A stretch of 64,000 nt of DNA from Termitomyces sp. T153 (taxonomy: Eukaryota > Basidiomycota > Agaricomycetes > Agaricales > Lyophyllaceae), in the NCBI GenBank assembly GCA_018296165.2, contig JACKQL020000019.1:968658-1032657 (forward strand), written 5' to 3'. The position numbers were made by a program, and so were the translations under genes. Positions 8,210-19,590 of this stretch are shown piece by piece (position 1 is the stretch's first letter; every line of letters begins with the position of its first letter). A model generated the notes under the pieces. That model saw only the letters and a program-made list of their open reading frames with translations. It did not search any database and was not told where the DNA came from.

Positions 8210-11207
8210 GTGTGCGGCATCCTGATGTGTGGGGTAGAAGAAGTCCCTGATTGCTCAGTCTGCTGACAAGATGGGGTAGATTCCTCATATGGCATGCGGG
8301 GCATCTGGATGTCTCTGGTAGAACTCCTTGACAAGTCTGGGGGCATGTACATTCTCCCATGGCTTCCAGGAAATATCCTTGATTTTGTAGCCTTTCTACT
8401 TCACCTTGTACTGTAGTCATCTCTAGAATAAATAACTGTCCAGGATTTCTTCCACTTCATACTCTTCATTGTCATTAACTACCACAGGGGGTGGTGGAGG
8501 TGGCAGCTGCTGTCCTGGGATAGGATCTTTAGAGGCCAGGGTTAGTTTGACTACATTGAACACCGGATGAAGCTGGCACATCCCCACAAGGAGTTGGAGT
8601 TGATAGGCCAAGGGTCCTACCTGTTGTTCCACTGTGAATGGCCCTAACTGGCAGTGTGACAGCTTTTTTGATGGTCAGGTGGTAGTAATATCAGAGGCAT
8701 CCAGGTAGACTCAATCTATGGCCTGATACTTGCACTCTTGGGTCCTCCTGTGGTTGTAGTATTGTGCTATGTTGTCTTTTGCTTTTGCTAGTGTGGCTTG
8801 GGCCTCCTTCTGTGACCTCTTCATCTGGTCCACAAATTTGTTTACCACCTCATTCTCTAAGGGTCGGGCTTAGAGTTCAAAATCCATGTGTGGGTGCTGT
8901 CCAGTGTCAAGGAAGAATGGGGAGAACTGGGTGGATGCATGAACATGGTTGTTGTACTGGAATTTGGCATTGGGGAGGAGCTTGTCCCAGTCATCCTGGT
9001 GCTTGTTGCAGAAAAGGCGGAGATACTATTCCAACTCCTGGTTTATGCACTCCATCTGGCCATTAAACTGTGGGTGGTAGGCAGTGGTGGTGTGGAGCTT
9101 TACTCTGAGCAGTTGGTAGAGCTCTCAGGTGAACTCTGCCACAAATTGTGGTCCCCAATCCAAGACATAGGCATTGGAGAGGCTGTGGAGCTTCCAGACA
9201 TTCCTTTAGTACAGGTTTGCAGCACCTATGGCAGAGCAGGTGGTTTGGGCATTGTAACCATGGGCATCAGAAAGCTCTACAATGAAGTCTACAGATGCTA
9301 TGCTCCATCATTCTGTGGGCACTGGTAGTAAGTGCAATTGTCTGTAGGGGAGTTAGTGCTGGGGCTTGGTCTGGAGGCAGAGATTGTAGGTACTAGTGTA
9401 GGACCCAATGTAATGGGACATCTGGGGCCACCAGTAGTTCTGTGATACTAGCTCTAGTGTCTTCCACCACCTGGGATGCCCTGCAATGCATCAGTGCAGA
9501 CCACCTTAACACTAATAGTATGCTCCAACTTCAGCGTTCAAGTGGCCTGTGCCACAAGATCCTCCTGTTGACTGTCCTTATTACTCTGTTGTATGTTCTG
9601 AAGGATGTCCACCTCTGCTCTGTTAATGGTGAGGCCCTCCATGGCCAGGATTGCAAACAATTTGAAGTGGAGGAGCACAATGTTACTGTTATCTTCTTCC
9701 CCTATTCCATGGTCTACCATCCAAGACAGGGCATCTAGTTTCCCCATGCTCTGGCCAGGCTTGTGGTGCAAGGAGAAGTCAAAGTTGGCAAGATAGAGGG
9801 ACCACCAGGCCTGTCAGCAATTGAGCTTCTTAGCTGTCTGGAAGTATTCAAGGTTCTTGTGATCCATCCAGACCTCAAACTTGTGCTGCACACCTTCCAG
9901 GAAGTGCTGCCACTTCTTGAACAACTGGATGATGGCCAGCATCTCCTTGTCATGGATCTTGTAGTTCCACTCCACCACATTCAAGCTCTTGGAGTAAAAA
10001 GCCACTGGATGCCACTTCCCATCCTTTGGAAATTGCTGTGAGAGCACTGCCACAGTAGCAAAGTCAGAGCTGTTGGCCTCTACCCAAAAGGGAGAGTGGT
10101 CATCTGGGAATAGAAGAACAGACCTGGAAGTCATGGCATGCTTGAGAGTGTTGAAGGCTGCCTGCTCCAGAGGTCCCCAACTCCACGTAACATCCTTTTC
10201 CATGAGGTCAAATAGCAGACAGGCATGGTGCAAGAAGTCCTGGATGATTCTCCAGTAGAAGTTTACAAAACCAAGAAATGCCTGCACCTCCTTCTTGTTC
10301 TGGGGCTCCTGCCAATCTGCCACACCTGCTACCTTTACTGGGTCCATCTCTGCAGTTCCATGGGAGATGATCAGGCCAAGGTACTTAATCCAGGTTTGTT
10401 CGAACTTGCACTTCTCTGGCTTGAGGTAGAGCTGGTGCTGGTGGTGTTCCAGGACAAAACAAGTGATCCAACAGTGTTCCTCCAGCATTTTGATGTAGAT
10501 GAGGATGTTGTTGAGGTACATGCACACTATGCTCTCTGCAATGAGGTCCTGAAAGATGTCATTCATCATGGTCTGGAAGGTGGCTGGGCTGTTGGTGAGA
10601 CCAAAAAACATAATGAGCAGCTCAAACAATCCCCAGTTGGTCTGGAAGGCTGCCTTCCACTCATCCTCTTCCTGAATGTGCACATTGTTGTAACCCCACC
10701 AGACATCCAGTGTAGTGAAGTATTGCATGCCCCAGAGGTTGTTGATGAGCTCAGAGATGAGGGGGAGGGGTTAACAGTTCTTCACTGTCATGGCATTGAG
10801 TACCTGGTAGTCCTGTACCAGTCAGAGGGAGCCATCCTTCTGTTTGATGAAGAAGACTGGAGAAGCCATTGGAGATGTAGATGGATGGATATGACTGGAA
10901 TCCAAGTTCTCCTGCAGGAATGCATCGAGCTTGTCCTGGTTCCTGGGCACAAGAGAGTAGACCTTACAGCTGGAGGGTGCAGAGTCAGGCAGCAGTTTGA
11001 TGGCATGGTTCCACCTTTTGTGATCTGGAAGCAAGTAGAAGGAGGCCTTGGAGAACACATCCTCAAATGCATGCAGGTAAGGAAGTACCACATCTTGGAA
11101 CTCTCAAGGCATGGCATTGGCAGCAAAGGCCTGGGCCAGCCTCTGGGACATAGTCTGGCTAGCCCTAATCTCCGTGACAGAGGGCAGTGAGTGGACAGTG
11201 GTAACAT
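8210..11207 (-). pseudogene. GypB pol: RT, RNase H, integrase, chromodomain (copy B2)
   Basis: This runs leftwards. RT N-terminal part lies at 11207-10788. RT palm and RNase H are in one 304-codon frame at 10728-9814, with YLNNILIY (AAC AAC at 10507-10512), YLGLIISHG, FLGFVNFYWRII and the RNase H stretch VEANSSDFAT. The connection and integrase, broken by stops, lie at about 9771-8800. A chromodomain-like C-terminus, EEYEVEEILDS (about 8480), ends near the polypurine tract at 8196. Many Arg codons have become Trp, Cys, Gln or stop (for example VQDYW). The copy is inactive but keeps domain order. Confidence 0.8.
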
Positions 11208-11274
11208 AGATTTAATCCCCCACCTCTATTGCTTTATTCAGGAGCTCTGGTTTGCATATACCACCAAACTCCCC

Positions 11275-12537
11275 TCAATGCTCCTTGTCTGGGGCTCTGC
11301 CATTGCTCCAATTGTTCTTGTGGAGGGCCTCTCTACAAGGGAATGCTAGAGGCAGGGGATCCAGGAAGTCTAGATTAGCAAAGGGGAGAGGGCCAGTGTG
11401 ACATGCTTGGATGGCTGTGTGCTCTTGGACTTGGGCCTGACGCTCTGCTCTGTCCTCTGTGGTGCAGGCAGAGCACTTCCTGGGGCATCTACTCATGGTC
11501 ACCTCTCCTTTGGTCCAATGAACCTCAGGATTTTGCTCTCAGAGCCATATGAACCCAAGGATCATGTCTTGCCTTTCCAAGCTGGTGACGGCAAATACAG
11601 GACGCTCCACATAATTCCAATAGCGGAGAACCAGGTCAACCATGGAGCTAATTGTGCTGGCTTTGTTGGCACTGCGGGGGCAGCTAGAGTGAGGGCTGGC
11701 ACTGGATGAGTAGGTACAGGGTGGCAGAGGTTGCTGACTGGAGTGAGGTGCAGCATGGAATGGGGGCAGCAGAGCTCTCTCTGGATCTCCATGAGTTGCC
11801 ATTGGTTTTGGGCCACCTCATACCATGACACAATCTTTTCATTGTTGGAGCAACCCTCTGCCAGGTTGTTAATGCATTCCACCAAGGTGGAGTGCAAGCC
11901 ATTCCAGAGGGTGAGGCATAGTTGTAGGCCATTGGGGTAGGCAGCCTGTTTGACCAGGGCTCAGAACAAGTTGGTGTACTAATCCAACATACACTTTCCT
12001 TGTCTATACTGCTCCCTGTCCCACAATGTCAGTGCCACTGTCTTGGTGGAGTCTAGTGGGAAAAACTCTGTGCAGAAGTCCTTCTCAAAGGTGACCCAGT
12101 CTGGGAAGCTCCTCACACATCCAGGACAGTGGAAGACTTGCAGCGCATAGGTGGAGGCGCATTTGGTCTCTATGTATGACAGTACCCAGGCTATTTTCAA
12201 TGCATTGGAGTCAAAAGCATCCCTGCTGGGGTGGATGTAGGTGAGGCAGGACTATAGGAACCACTCCCCACCAGATCAGAGTAGGTGCTGTGGCAGGCAG
12301 AGCTGGTTGCACAGCTGCAGGAGGGGCAGAGTTAGGGCTTAGGCATTCTAGCAGTGCCTGGAGGGATTGGGAGATAAGATCTGTTGTCTGATGGATGGTA
12401 GAGAGTCTGGTTATATGGTGGGTGAGAGATGATTGCATTAATTGCACTTGGGTCTCTAGGTGGAGCAGGTGAGTCCAGGCTTTGTCCTGCAGGGCTGGGG
12501 CCTCCAAGGGTGTGTCTGGGTTGGCAAGCTGAGACAT
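11275..12537 (-). pseudogene. GypB gag and partial protease (copy B2)
   Basis: Gag starts at 12537 with MSQLANPDTPLEAPALQ, with frame breaks at about 12230 and 11980. The capsid-like part follows to about 11700. A deletion then joins gag directly to the part after the protease active site (NKAS.TISSMVDLVL, about 11650). Both the zinc knuckle and the DSxAT motif are therefore missing. After that come ERQDMILGFIWL and the CPRKCSACT stretch (11502-11275), which match B1 and B3. Compared with B3, about 0.5 kb is lost here. Confidence 0.75.
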
Positions 12538-12643
12538 AGAACTCTGTGGTGCTTAATCCTGGTGGAGAAGTGGCAGATAGTGGCTTGGAGGTTCCTTGCG
12601 GCTATGAGGGGCTTCCAGACCAGTTTCAGGAGACTTGTTCTGC

Positions 12644-13013
12644 TGTAAGGACAACCTCTAAAGCAGCAGATCAGAGTCATGCAGCTAGCAGAGGGGAATC
12701 CAAAGTATATTAGCAGAGTAAATGACAATACAAATCAGTAACTAATCACCTAGAGATAGGGAATCCAAAGAGAACCAGTCTAAGGATCCCTGCTGCTTGA
12801 CATGGCACATCAGTGGGCAGTGGAGGCCTGGGAACTACTGTACAGGTGACTGGACTTACTCCTCACCCTAGGGCAATGGTTGCTGAGGTAATACAGAGAA
12901 ATCCACAGTTCTCCAGAGATCTCCATGGTCCTGAAAAGGGCTGCGGAGGCATTGAACAAGCTGTGGAGGTGCTGGAACCAGTCATGGAGATTGGAAATGG
13001 CAGTCCCCTGACA
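12644..13013 (-). repeat. GypB LTR (copy B2, 5' LTR, minus)
   Basis: On the minus strand it begins TGTCAGGGGACTGCC at 13013 and ends TACA-type at 12644 (TGTAAGG on plus), 370 bp. It is the mirror image of the LTR at 5292-5660, and it closes the large inverted repeat. Sequence to its right (13014) is GypA gag in plus orientation. Confidence 0.8.
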
Positions 13014-14933
13014 GAACCCCTGGATGCCAACTCCAACAACCTTGATGACACTCTGGACTCCACCAAAGACCAAGAAGGCCTATGCACAAACAAGATTTGG
13101 AATAGGCCCTGGATTGACTTTCTGGAGGAGACTCAGGAGAAGTGACAGAAGGAGGGTGCATGCATTCTATGTGGTGAGCAGGGACATTTCATCAGTAGTT
13201 GCCCTAAACACCAGGTGATGGGATGCACCATATGGACCATTGATGGAGAAGACTGCAACTATCAGTTTATGGAAAACAAGTTGGCAGTTTAGGTTTTGAA
13301 GATGCACCAGACTGTGGACCAGACCCTGACATCTTCTCTGCCCTGGCCACACTCCTGCATGCAATGGTACTCACCCCAGACAACCTCCCAGCACACCTCC
13401 CCTCCCACTCCTCCACCACCCTCCTTCACACCACTCTCCCCTTCTCCAAAAATCCTGTCCCCACACTGGTCAACAGCAGCACCATAGACAACTTTATTGA
13501 CAAATCTCTGGCGGCACTTGCTCCTCCATGCCTCCAACACCTTCCCACTCCAATCCTCCTCAAACTACTCTTTGATAGTAACTCCACCTCTGCCAGAAGT
13601 ATCACACACTGCATGGAAACAATGATGATCTACAAGTGGGACATTCCCTGACACTGCTGGAACAAAAGACAGAGGAACAAATGCTATACAATATACAAAG
13701 TAGTTCCCCCAGAATATCATGAATTCACTGACATATTCTCTGAAGGGAGTGCAAAAGAACTTCCTCTGCACTGCTCCTATGATTACAAAATTGATCTCAA
13801 AGAAGGCACCTTGCCCCCATTTGGCAAAATCTACAACATGTCCAAGATTGAGCTCTGAGCCCTGAAGGACTACCTTGATGATATGCTTGGCAAAGGCTTC
13901 ATAGGCCTGTCAATCTCTGCCACCAGCACTCTGGTCCTATTTGCCAAGAAGAAGGATGGATCACTCAGACTTTGTGTTGATTATTGGGGACTCAACAAAG
14001 TAACCAAAAAGAAGTGGTATCCTCTCCCCCTGATTGGAGACCTTGTTGACTGCCTCTGCAGTGCCAAGATCTACACAAAGATAGACCTCTGCTCTGGCTA
14101 CAACAACATCCAGATTGCTCTGGGACATGAATGGAAGACCACCTTTTGCACCTGCTATGGCCTCTTTGAGTACCTGGTAATGCCCTTCAGAATGACTAAC
14201 TCCCCCACCACTTTCCAGTACTTCATGAATGACATCTTCCACAACATGAATGATGTCTTTGTTAATGTATACCTGGATGACATACTGATCTACTCAAATT
14301 CACTGGAGGAGCATCCAGAGCATGTTCACTGTGTCTTAGAATGACTCTGGGAGTACCATCTTCATGCCAAACCCAAGAAATGCTCCTTCCATATGATTGA
14401 GGTTGAATACCTCAGAGCCATTGTCACTCCCAACAGCGATACTCTCCCAGTCAGACTCTGGAGGCAAGAACCTCCACTCTGTTGCCTTCTACGCCCATTT
14501 GATGATCCCCACAGAACTCAACTATAATATTCACAACAAGGAACTCCTTGCAATCATCAAAGCCTTCTGGCAGTGGCAGGCCTACCTTGAAGGATCTCTG
14601 CACCACATTCAAGTCTACTCCAACCATAACAATCTGCAATACTTCATGACCACAAAGCAACTCAGCTGCTGCCAAGCTCAATGGTCTGAAACCCTCTTGG
14701 AGTACAACTTTACCATCCACTACTGCCCTGGACAACTCAGTGCAAAACTTGATGCACTCACTCGGAGGTCCAATGTGTATCCAAAGAAGTCATTTGAAGC
14801 TGAGCAGAACACATTCAACCATCAAGTGGTAATCCCCCCTGAGCATCTACATGCTGTGCTGATTTTAAATGAAGAAATCCTCCACCAAATCAGAAATTTG
14901 CCCCTGGACTCCTTCTTCACCCAGCACAACCCC
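13014..14933 (+). pseudogene. GypA gag end, protease, RT and RNase H (copy A1), with internal deletions
   Basis: The order is: gag tail with CCHC zinc knuckle CILCGEQGHFISSC (13161-13202); first retropepsin-like domain (VPTLVNSSTIDNFI, about 13456); a deletion that removes the second retropepsin domain present in A2; RT from about 13690, with [19 protein letters not shown] and an intact YLDD (GAT GAC at 14275-14282). After the RT the frame jumps from TPNS (about 14436) to DTLPV, losing the RT connection. RNase H follows (LNYNIHNKELLAIIKAF, about 14518). A2's LTR cuts the integrase linker at 14934 (FFTQHNP). Several TGA and TAA codons are present. Confidence 0.8.
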
Positions 14934-15887
14934 TATCATGACCCGCTCCTTAGACCCCAACACTGCCCCCAGCCCCCCCAATGCTCCCCCAAACTCCCCA
15001 ACCCTCACCCATCCTCCGTGCCCACTTTGGGCAACTCTGACACTTCCTCGGCAGACTCCAACAGCTCCTTGATCAACTCCAACGCCTTCTCCACAGCAGT
15101 TGATGCATCCCCTGAATTCTCCTGGACTCCTGAGGCTTCCCCTGACCACAGAACAATCTGCTTTCCAACTAATCACATCAGAATGTCACTGCGGCCTGCT
15201 CCAAGATTGCACCCAACAACTGTCAACTCCATGCAGTTCTGTCAAGCCTGCCGCCATATTTTCTGCCCTCCAGAGCTGCCCAGTAGTAGGTATATAAGTC
15301 GTAGAGTAACTCCTGGTACTTTAGTCTTGATATTGCATTTACTAGTTTTCTATGTCTTGTCTTTCATCTCATCACTGTCTCTATTTTCAGTTTCAAATCT
15401 ATCTCTGTTCTCTGTCTTGTCTCGCCTTGTCTCCACCTTGTCTTGACTGTGTATAGTTCCTTTGTCTTCTTAAGTTCCTTTCATCTCCAACTACAGTACA
15501 AACTCCGCGCATGTGCTACAACCCAAACATTCCTACGACAACCCCAGACCTTGCTCCCCACTTGGCTGAGGAACCCCTCACATCTTGGTGATCTCCCGTC
15601 AAACTCTGGCTCCACCCCCATCAACTGCAAAGCCTCTGCTTACCCTGCATTCTATTTGTGCACCCACAAACTTGTTCTGGCGCCCGTCCAGGTTTGATGA
15701 CTAGTATACTCGGTCTTAGACACCCCCAAACCACTCCGGACTTGCTTGGACTGCCCCCTAGCTCTCCCTTGCAAGTCCCTCCCCTCCACACCAATCCCAG
15801 ATGCTTGGTTATAAGCGCAGGACATTGCATCTGCCTAGTAAGGATTTGCCAGTGTAGCTGAGCCCCCATTGTCAGCAGAACCTGACA
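14934..15887 (+). repeat. GypA 5' LTR (copy A2)
   Basis: 954 bp, starting TATCATGACC (family start TGTCATGACC, with G to A at the second base) and ending AACCTGACA. It contains a TATA box, GTATATAAGTCG, near 15290, followed by a pyrimidine-rich stretch. The partner 3' LTR at 25841-26797 is 957 bp and clearly similar, with most differences being transitions, so the element is old. TAATATCAAGACTCCC directly after the LTR matches the A1 copy. Confidence 0.8.
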
Positions 15888-15919
15888 TAATATCAAGACT
15901 CCCCCTTACTCTGTTCTTG

Positions 15920-18415
15920 ATGTCTGTGTATAACCCCGCATATAACCCCGCTGGCTACCTAACCAATGTCTATGGTTGACTGGTACTGGAAAACCTCTAT
16001 GCCCCGTTCTACCCAGGCCCCCCCACAGATCAGTATGTCCCTCATCACTGGACTCCTGACCCCAACTAGGCGTTCTATGCCCCCTCCATTAGCCAGGGAA
16101 TACCTCTGGGCTGGCGCCACCCTCCTGTGTTCTCCACCGATGGCAACAATCCCCATATGTACCCCAGAGGATACTCCGCAGCACCCCCTAACCCTGCCTA
16201 CCTTCCTCCCGCCCACTATTATGTGTACCCAGTCCCTGCTGCAGCTCCAACCCCTCCAGGGCCTATGGATAATTATTCCCCCCCTTGTATGCCATTCCCC
16301 ACTCAAGCTCTTCCTTCTTCCAGGCAGCAAAGGGTCAAAGCCTAAGCCCAACAATGCGACAAAGTTCTCTGCTTTCTCTGCCTCTCTCTCGCGGAGTTTG
16401 CAAGATGCACCCACACCCTCCTCACCAACCTAGGTTACCCTAACACCTCCGTGACTCCGGAAGTCTGGGCAGATTGACTCCTCGACTTCCACAAGCACTG
16501 TCTGCAAGGGAACCTCCTGGAGACTATGCAAGGCACTCTGGGCATTGACAATACCTTATAGAATGAGCTCCATGCCTTGGTCAAAGAAATCCACACCAGC
16601 CCAAACCCCCACCCCTTCAAAGACCCTCTAGACCCCGCCCGCTCCTTCCATGTGCAATGCAAGGAGCCTATTAGAACACAAAGCAAAGCCCCACCTTCCA
16701 TTTCCTGTCAGCAGGAAGAACTCAATATGGCCTCCAGCATCTTGAGGAACCTTAAGCCTATGGGGGGATTGTTCAACCAACCAGCTGCCCATACCTTGAC
16801 CCTCTCCACTTGCTCCCAGGCCAACTCCGTCCCCAGCGCCTTCCAAACCTGGGACCAGCCCACTGTCTCTGAACCCTGTTCCCAACGGCCACCCCCACAT
16901 GTTGACAATGACAACTGGACTCTCTTCTACATTGACGAGCCTGGTAACCCCACCAATGAGCATGCCCCATGCAACAGACCTCCACGAGACTGACCCCCCC
17001 ACTTCGACCTCCATGTCTCTTGTGTCAATGCCCCTCTGTCCCACCCCAATGCCTTGGTCCCCCTGTGACAGCTCACAGGTCCCAGGGTGCCCCAACCATC
17101 CTTCCTTGCCAACCATCCTCATCCTCCGCCCACTCCAATGCCTAACCCTCCTGCCAACGCCAATTATTTCAGACCCCCCACTCCCAGAGGACCTCCTCGA
17201 TGGGCCCTGGGGCCCCCCCTGGGCAATGCGGGTCAACTCCCTGGTGGAGGGCCACCCAACAGTGGACCTCCTGGGGGATGGGGCTCGGCGATGGACAACT
17301 TCCCCCCCCAGCACAGAAACAGGAACAACTACTATTACTACTACAATGTGGGACCCCCACTCCAAGCTCAAAATTTACAGGACAATACCCATGACGCACT
17401 GGCGTAAACTCGACATTCAGAAGCCCAAACCCTTCACTGGCCGTGACCTCCGGAAGTGGCAAATCTTTCTAACTCAGTGTCTGACTATGTTCCAAGCTAA
17501 GCCGATTACCTTCCAACTTGAGAGCTCATGAGTGGCCTTTGCCATGTCATATTTACAGGGTATTGCCTTCAATCATTACACTGCACTACTCCAGTTTGAC
17601 CCCAACAACCCTGTGCTCTCCAATTGGCTTGCTTTCACCCAGGAATTCTTGAGTAAGTTTGGCATCTTTGACACCATAGCAGAGGTGGAGGAAATCTCTT
17701 CAACCTCTGAATGCGTGACAACAAACACTTCACGACCTTTATTGTATGATTTGAATGGGAAGCCTACAAGACTGGCTGGAACTACAATGCTCTCTGATTC
17801 ACCCTCCATCGTGCCCTGCCTCAACAAATCAAGGACGTCCTTTGCCTTGCACCCAAGCAAACCACCTACAATGGGTACAAGGCGCTCATTACCCAGGTCG
17901 ACCAATATTACTGGGAAGATTGCAGCAAAAACACAGCACCCCGGACCCTCTGGAATGCCTCCAGTAACACCAACTGGCAGGCCGGAGCAACCAACGGCAT
18001 TTGGTCCTCAATCCCTGCTAACACCACCAACCCTGTGCCCCATTTTCCCCCAGGCTGAGAAACTACCAGCACCAATCAACCCCCAGGACAATGTCTGCCT
18101 GCCCAGCTCAATGCCGCTGACCTCCATGAAACTCCAGAACCCCTGGACACCAACCCCAATGACCACAACAACATTCTGGACCCTGCCAATGACCAAGAAG
18201 CCTTATGCATGAACAGGATTTGGGATAGCCTGTGGATCAATGTGCTGGAGAAAATGCAGGAGAAACGACAGAAGGAGGGCACATGCATCCTATGTGGTGA
18301 GCAGGGACACTTTATTCATAGTTGTCCTAAACAACAGGTGATGGGATGCGCCATGTGGATGATCAATGAAGAAGACTGTAACTACCAGTTTACGGAAGAT
18401 GAGTCGGCGGTTTAG
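15920..18415 (+). pseudogene. GypA gag (copy A2), nearly complete but with stops
   Basis: Gag starts MSVYNPAYNP at 15920. A Tyr/Pro-rich N-terminus is followed by a long linker rich in Pro and Asn. Near 17400-17650 comes a retrotrans_gag-type core (IQKPKPFTGRDLRKWQIFL, then FAMSYLQGIAFNHY). The C-terminus has a CCHC zinc knuckle, CILCGEQGHFIHSC, at 18284-18325, which binds RNA in this family. It ends at TAG (18413-18415). Premature stops include TGA near 15977 and TAA or TGA near 16345 and 16994. The downstream protease lies in another frame and would need frameshifting or a broken junction. Confidence 0.8.
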
Positions 18416-18483
18416 GTCTTGAAGATGCACTAGACCGTAGACCAAACCCCGACGTCTTCTCCACCCCAGCCACACTCCTCTGC

Positions 18484-19525
18484 ACAATGATACTCGCCCC
18501 GGATAGCCCCCCAGTACACCTCCCCTCCCACTCATCCACCAAACTCCTCCTCCGCACCACTCTTCCCTTCACTGACAACCCTGTCCCCACACTAGTCGAC
18601 AGCAGCGCCACCAACAACTTCATCAATGAATCCCTGGTGGCGCTTGCTCCCCACTCCCTCTGACACCTCCCTGCCCCAATCCCCCTCAAACTTTTTGACG
18701 GAGACCCTACCCCAGTGGGAGACATCACACACTGCCTGGAAATGACCATGACCTTTGCTAATGGACAACAGCAAGAACTCCAACTACTTATCACAAAATT
18801 ACACCCCTCCGCCCCCATCATCTTAGGATTCTCATAGCTCCATTCCACCAACCCCTGCGTCGACTGGCCCAGCCTCACCCTCTGCCTCAACCAGGACAAT
18901 CCCACCACCTCTGGGCTGGTACCTTTTGATGTCTCACCCTCCTCTGAGAACTCCAAGACCACAATTGACTACCCCTGGACTCCTCCGCAGCTCCGCTCTA
19001 GATCTGCACAGTCATTCATCATCAATGTCTGACTTGATGACTCGTCCAAGGTATTCCCCGCCCTTGTTGACAGCGGCACCTCCGGCACCTTTGTCAGTAA
19101 TCAGCTTGGCCTTCAGTGCAATGACCTTAACAAACCCCTTGAGCTCCAACTCTTCAATGGAAACCCCGCCATGACAAGGATCACTCAATACCACAACAAC
19201 ACCCTCACCCTCAACAATGACCTGCAGTTTCAGGCCTGGCTCCTCGTCACCCAATTACCTCTGCCGACTCCAATTGTGCTTGGACTCCCGTGGCTGCAAG
19301 ACGTCAACCCCAACATCAACTGGAAGAACCTCACCATGCGATTCCCTGGCCCTGAAGCGAGTTTAGCAGCTGCCATCCCCCTCCGCCTCCAGTCTATTCT
19401 GGACTCTGACATCTCCCACCCTGGCACCAGCACCTCCGGAGCGACCCAGAGTCCCTCGACCTCCAATGACAACCCCAACAAAGAAGGAGACGCCACTCTG
19501 CCTTGGTCACTCTCAATCACATTAT
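18484..19525 (+). pseudogene. GypA protease region: two tandem retropepsin-like domains (copy A2)
   Basis: Two consecutive aspartic-protease-like units can be read. Unit 1 (about 18575-18880) has PTLVDSSATNNFI, LKLFDGDPTP, and PIILGFS before CVDWPSLTLCL. Unit 2 (about 19045-19350) has PALVDSGTSGTFV, LQLFNGNPA, and PIVLGLPWLQDVNPNINW. Each has the D-S/T-x catalytic turn and the hydrophobic-Gly motif (ILG, VLG) near its end. Unit 1 has Ser where the usual motif has Gly. Retropepsins normally act as homodimers of one unit, so a covalent pair is notable. Stops interrupt both (TGA 18661, TAG 18835, TGA 19033). A1 keeps unit 1 but has lost unit 2 by deletion. Confidence 0.7.
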
Positions 19526-19590
19526 GACGGCTGCCTCCCAACATACCCCGGAATTGATACAAAGGCCCGCAGTACCCCAACCAGCAACGC

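Noticed and set aside
5292..13013. One GypB element with a foreign piece in the middle
   Set aside because: The outer LTRs are in opposite orientation and RT sequence occurs on both strands, so two copies in inverted arrangement are needed.
13014..14933. Treating 13014-14933 as part of A2
   Set aside because: A2 has its own complete gag and pol after its 5' LTR. The fragment lies before that LTR and is cut by it, so it belongs to the older copy A1.
14900..15700. Long Pro/Ser/Thr-rich open frames across this stretch and similar ones at 2129-2765, 3154-3587 and 26330-26612
   Set aside because: They are readings through GypA LTRs, whose C-rich, stop-poor sequence opens several frames at once. 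They start and end at no gene signal and differ between LTR copies.
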